The notes under the pieces were generated by a model that did no database searches, was not told the origin of the DNA, and was given only the letters and a program-made list of their open reading frames with translations. Made by a program: the position numbers and the translations under genes. A stretch of DNA of 9,463 nucleotides, from assembly GCA_964407285.1 (NCBI GenBank), contig CAYOVG010000288.1:1-9463 (forward strand), given 5' to 3'. Below are positions 6,969-9,463 of this stretch, in pieces (position 1 is the first letter of the stretch; every line of letters begins with the position of its first letter). Origin of the DNA: CAYOVG01 sp964407285 (GTDB lineage Bacteria; Desulfobacterota; Syntrophobacteria; Syntrophobacterales; Syntrophobacteraceae).

Positions 6969-8390
6969 CTATGCCTCTGCGACATCGACGGGCAGAAACA
7001 CGCTGAAGGTCGTTTTCCCCGGTGCGCTTTCCACTTCGATACGGCCCCGGTGCCGGTCGATGATCCTTTTTACGATATCCAGCCCCAATCCGCTGCCTTC
7101 ACCGGAAGACTTCGTGGTGAAGAAGGGTTCGAAGATACGCTCCTTGATGTCCTCGGGAATGCCGCACCCGCTGTCGGTAATCCGAACGACGACATGCCCG
7201 TCTTCCAGCGAAACGCCTATGTCCATCTCTCCGTTTCCATCCATGGCCTGAATGGCGTTGTGGACCAGGTTCGTCCAAACCTGGTTGAGTTCATCCGGAT
7301 AACACCAGATATCGGGCACGTCGCCGTAACGACGGTTTATCGTGATGCCCCGCTTGAGATGGTTATGGTAGAGGGTCAGAACGATTTCCACGCCATCGGT
7401 GATTCCGGCGAGCGATTTGCGGGCGGCCTCGTCGTAGCGCCCGTAGCTCTTGAGCGCAAAGACTATTTTGGATGCGCGTTCCACGGCCATGGAGATGTTC
7501 CGGCTGTTGCTCTGCTGGATGAAGAGGCTGTAGGCGGTCCGGAGCACGAAGCCGCTGTTTTCCCCCTTGATCATGGGAAGAAAGCGGGAGAAGTCCTCCG
7601 TGATTCCCATGTTGACGAGGGTCGATGCAACCGACTCCGCGTCGGCGACCCCTTCGGCTTCCAGCTTTTCCTTGAGTTCCCGCTTTATCTTTCTCGCTTC
7701 CCTGGAAGAGAGCATCACCCGGCTTTCCATGGCGGCCCGGAGGAGGGCGAAGAAGTCCGCCCGGCGTTCCGGCGAGAGTTCCTGAAAGAGTCGGGGCAAC
7801 TGCTGGATGGATGCCTGGAGCGCGCTGGAGATATTGCCGATGGAAGCCCGTATGGCCCCGAGAGGGGTATTGATCTCATGGGCTATGCCCGCGACCAGTT
7901 GTCCCAGCGCGGCCATTTTTTCGCGAAGAACGAGCTGGTTTTGAGCCTCCTGGAGTTGTTGCAGCGCCACCGCCAGTTCGCGGTTCTTCTCCTCGACACG
8001 CTTCTGAAGGTTACGGATGCTCAGGTGCGTCTCGACTCGCGCCAGGACCTCCTCAGCCTCGAAGGGCTTGGTGATGTAGTCTACTCCACCCGTGGCGAAG
8101 GCCTTGATCTTGTCCCGCAGTTCACTCTGAGCGCTGATGAATATCACCGGTATGGTGCGGGTCCGGTCTTCGGCCTTGAGCCTCTCGCAAACCTGGTAGC
8201 CGTCCAGACCGGGCATTCTTATGTCCAGCAGTATCAGGTCCGGCGGTTCCTTGGAGGCTGCGGCGAGCGCCAGAGAGCCGTCCTTCACGGGACGGACCGT
8301 GTAGCCCTGTTCGCCGAGCAGGGTGGACAGGATACGCAGATTGGCCGGAGCATCGTCCACCACCAGAATATTGCCTTTGCTGCTCTTCAT
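6969..8390 (-). CDS. Histidine kinase with N-terminal receiver (REC-HisKA-HATPase)
   Basis: A 473-residue soluble kinase. The N-terminal REC (about 6-125) has VVDDA, D56 in LLDIRMPGLDGY and K108 in ITKPF. A coiled coil (about 126-160) leads to an H-box with H171 in GIAHEINTPLGAIRASIG. A helical stretch of about 120 residues (185-305) follows before the second dimerisation-type helix (VERASKIVFALKSYGR, 303-318). The ATP-binding domain shows N378 in VHNAIQAMD, DSGCGIP (406-412), FEPFFTTK (420-427) and GSGLGL (432-437), all intact. There is no membrane segment or PAS, so its input is probably phosphorylation of REC or a partner, with REC modulating kinase activity. The start ATG 8390-8388 is 1 bp after the upstream gene's stop and is preceded by AGGA (8400-8397) with good spacing. 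The enlarged region after the H-box recurs in a known subgroup of HEINTPLGAI kinases; its function is unclear to me. Confidence 0.95.
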   Translation of the reverse strand: MKSSKGNILVVDDAPANLRILSTLLGEQGYTVRPVKDGSLALAAASKEPPDLILLDIRMPGLDGYQVCERLKAEDRTRTIPVIFISAQSELRDKIKAFATGGVDYITKPFEAEEVLARVETHLSIRNLQKRVEEKNRELAVALQQLQEAQNQLVLREKMAALGQLVAGIAHEINTPLGAIRASIGNISSALQASIQQLPRLFQELSPERRADFFALLRAAMESRVMLSSREARKIKRELKEKLEAEGVADAESVASTLVNMGITEDFSRFLPMIKGENSGFVLRTAYSLFIQQSNSRNISMAVERASKIVFALKSYGRYDEAARKSLAGITDGVEIVLTLYHNHLKRGITINRRYGDVPDIWCYPDELNQVWTNLVHNAIQAMDGNGEMDIGVSLEDGHVVVRITDSGCGIPEDIKERIFEPFFTTKSSGEGSGLGLDIVKRIIDRHRGRIEVESAPGKTTFSVFLPVDVAEA

Positions 8391-8400
8391 CCTATTTCCT
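8391..8400 (-). promoter_or_regulatory. Ribosome binding site inside the upstream gene's 3' end
   Basis: Read on the minus strand, AGGAAATAGG directly precedes the ATG at 8390. The AGGA core overlaps the last codons of the preceding kinase, whose TAG stop (8394-8392) lies between the site and the start. This arrangement supports this ATG as the true start and indicates translational coupling between the two genes. Confidence 0.6.
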
Positions 8401-9463
8401 CGGTTCCCGGGATCCCCGGATCAGGTTCAAGATCTTATCGTATTCGAAGTCCTCCGCCATACGGTTCAGCTCCGCCCCGACACTCTTGTCAATCCCGCCG
8501 ATTTCGCCGATTATCTCCTCGATTTGCATCATATTCGCCCGCACGGCGGCATCCTCGAGGTCGGACAGCAGGTCCGCGGGCAATTCCGCGAGCATCGCCG
8601 CGGTCAGATCCAGGGGCCCTTGCGCCGAAACTTCCCCGCTCCCGTCGTCATCTTCCTCGTACAGGAAGCGCACCCCGATATGCTTTTCCATCATCGCAAG
8701 CAGTTCGGATTCCCGGAACGGTTTTCGCATGAAGTCATCGCAGCCCTGCGAGAGGATGATCTTTTTTTCCTCCTCGAAGGTGCTGGCCGTAAGGGCGATA
8801 ATGGCCGTCGCCTGCCCCTTGGTGGTGGACTTGATGCGGCGGGTGGCTTCATAGCCGTCCATGACCGGCATGCGCATATCCATCCAGATCAGGTGAGGGT
8901 CCCACTCATCCCACACCTCGATGGCCCTCAGGCCGTTTTCGGCGTCTTTCACTTCGAAACCGAGCATGCCCAGGAGTTTCACCAGCAGCCGCCGGTTGTC
9001 CTCCTTATCGTCCACGACCAGAATCCGGTACCGGGGCTGGCCGGGAGCAACCGTCAGGACTCGATGAGGCGCCTGTTGGGACTTGATCTCGGCTGCGTCC
9101 GCCACCTGGACCCGGACATCGAACTTGAAGATCGTGCCGCGTCCCTTCTCGCTGGTCACGGTCATATCCCCACCCATCATTCTCACGAACTGGCGGCTGA
9201 TGGCAAGCCCCAGGCCGGTCCCTTCCTGCGAACTCCTGCCGGTCTCGGTCTGAGTGAACGACTCGAAGAGCGTGCTCAGATCGGCTTCGTCCATGCCCGG
9301 CCCGGTGTCCTCGACCTCGAAGTACAGGGTGATGGTTTCACTCGTCCGGAGCGGGGTTTCCGGCGCGCCCTCAACACCCCCCTCGCTTCCCTCGGGGACG
9401 GGACGGGTTGGTGGAGTCTCGAGGGGAGAATCGACCGGCGGCTTCTCGATAGGGATGTCGATC
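8392..9463 (-). CDS. Hybrid histidine kinase, C-terminal part (HATPase-REC-helical tail), 5' end outside window
   Basis: The frame is open from the right edge to the TAG at 8394-8392, giving 356 visible residues; an internal ATG at 9294 is not the start because the frame continues through the ATP-binding domain. Visible order: a Pro/Glu-rich stretch (about residues 1-41), ITLYFEVEDTGPGMDEADL (G1 box), FESFTQTETG, GTGLGLAISRQ (G2 box), then a REC with VVDDKEDN, phosphoacceptor Asp at 8880-8878 in WMDMRMPVMDGYEATRR, T in LTAS and K in MRKPF. After a short acidic linker (EEDDDGSG) comes a C-terminal helical domain containing LAELPADLLSDLEDAA and ending NLIRGSREPRK. Helical tails of this kind often end large sensory hybrid kinases, and this one shows no histidine at an HPt-type site. 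The HisKA and sensor regions lie upstream of the window. It is the first visible gene of the operon and may pass phosphate to the HPt of the last gene. Confidence 0.93.
   Translation of the reverse strand, partial: IDIPIEKPPVDSPLETPPTRPVPEGSEGGVEGAPETPLRTSETITLYFEVEDTGPGMDEADLSTLFESFTQTETGRSSQEGTGLGLAISRQFVRMMGGDMTVTSEKGRGTIFKFDVRVQVADAAEIKSQQAPHRVLTVAPGQPRYRILVVDDKEDNRRLLVKLLGMLGFEVKDAENGLRAIEVWDEWDPHLIWMDMRMPVMDGYEATRRIKSTTKGQATAIIALTASTFEEEKKIILSQGCDDFMRKPFRESELLAMMEKHIGVRFLYEEDDDGSGEVSAQGPLDLTAAMLAELPADLLSDLEDAAVRANMMQIEEIIGEIGGIDKSVGAELNRMAEDFEYDKILNLIRGSREPRK

Noticed and set aside
7050..8732. Long plus-strand open frame (560 codons)
   Set aside because: It is antisense to two well-supported kinases, shows low-complexity composition with no motif, and has no convincing ribosome binding site.
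8392..9294. ATG at 9294 as the true start of the first kinase
   Set aside because: The frame continues without a stop to the right edge and encodes the missing part of the G1 box (VEDTGPG) just upstream of this codon, so the ATG is internal.

Overview
The window looks like part of a bacterial chromosome with two contrasting halves. The right half (about 3767 to 9463) is GC-rich, densely coding and entirely on the minus strand. The left half (1 to about 2050) is visibly AT-richer, sparsely coding and full of decayed or mobile-looking sequence. The style of the kinases (soluble multi-REC hybrid kinases, a Cys-containing PAS domain with an HGTDRPPEDCP motif, KPW-type receiver domains) resembles Desulfobacterota/deltaproteobacterial genomes. 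That assignment is an inference from protein style only.

Left to right: (1) 1-585, minus strand, is the 5' part of a two-membrane-segment protein of unknown family that runs off the left edge. (2) 586-1726 holds no convincing gene. It does contain a 38-nt hairpin (866-903) and a 169-bp interval (915-1083) bounded by 20-bp inverted repeats with one mismatch, the outermost 4 bp being CTAG on both sides; this looks like a non-autonomous (MITE-like) insertion. (3) About 1727-2355, plus strand, is a frameshifted, stop-containing relic of the C-terminal half of an ISAs1-family transposase. It is interrupted at 1913-2055 by a 143-bp sequence with 14-bp imperfect terminal inverted repeats and a GATCA direct repeat at both ends, a second MITE-like insertion. 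(4) The transposase relic joins, within a few bases, a histidine acid phosphatase gene (about 2352-3617, plus). The phosphatase has lost everything upstream of its catalytic RHGIRAP motif, including any signal peptide, and its usual HD motif reads SD, so it is probably a pseudogene. (5) 3618-3766 is a convergent intergenic gap containing a nested inverted repeat that may act as a terminator.

(6) The rest is a tight minus-strand signalling operon, in transcription order: the 3' part of a hybrid histidine kinase (9463-8392, 5' end outside the window), a REC-first histidine kinase (8390-6969), a stand-alone receiver protein (6957-6556) and a large REC-PAS-HisKA-HATPase-REC-HPt hybrid kinase (6559-3767). 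Intergenic gaps are 1 bp, 11 bp and a 4-bp ATGA overlap, so the genes are probably co-transcribed and partly translationally coupled. Together the visible parts encode three kinase cores, five receiver domains and one HPt domain, with no DNA-binding or enzymatic output domain. This fits a branched cytoplasmic phosphorelay whose final output lies elsewhere. The stand-alone receiver and the first receiver of the large kinase are paralogous (61 of 120 aligned residues identical by hand count).

I do not see a clearly new biological system. The most unusual observations are the two short inverted-repeat elements, the transposase-phosphatase junction placed exactly at the catalytic motif, and the unusual insertions and linkers in the kinases.
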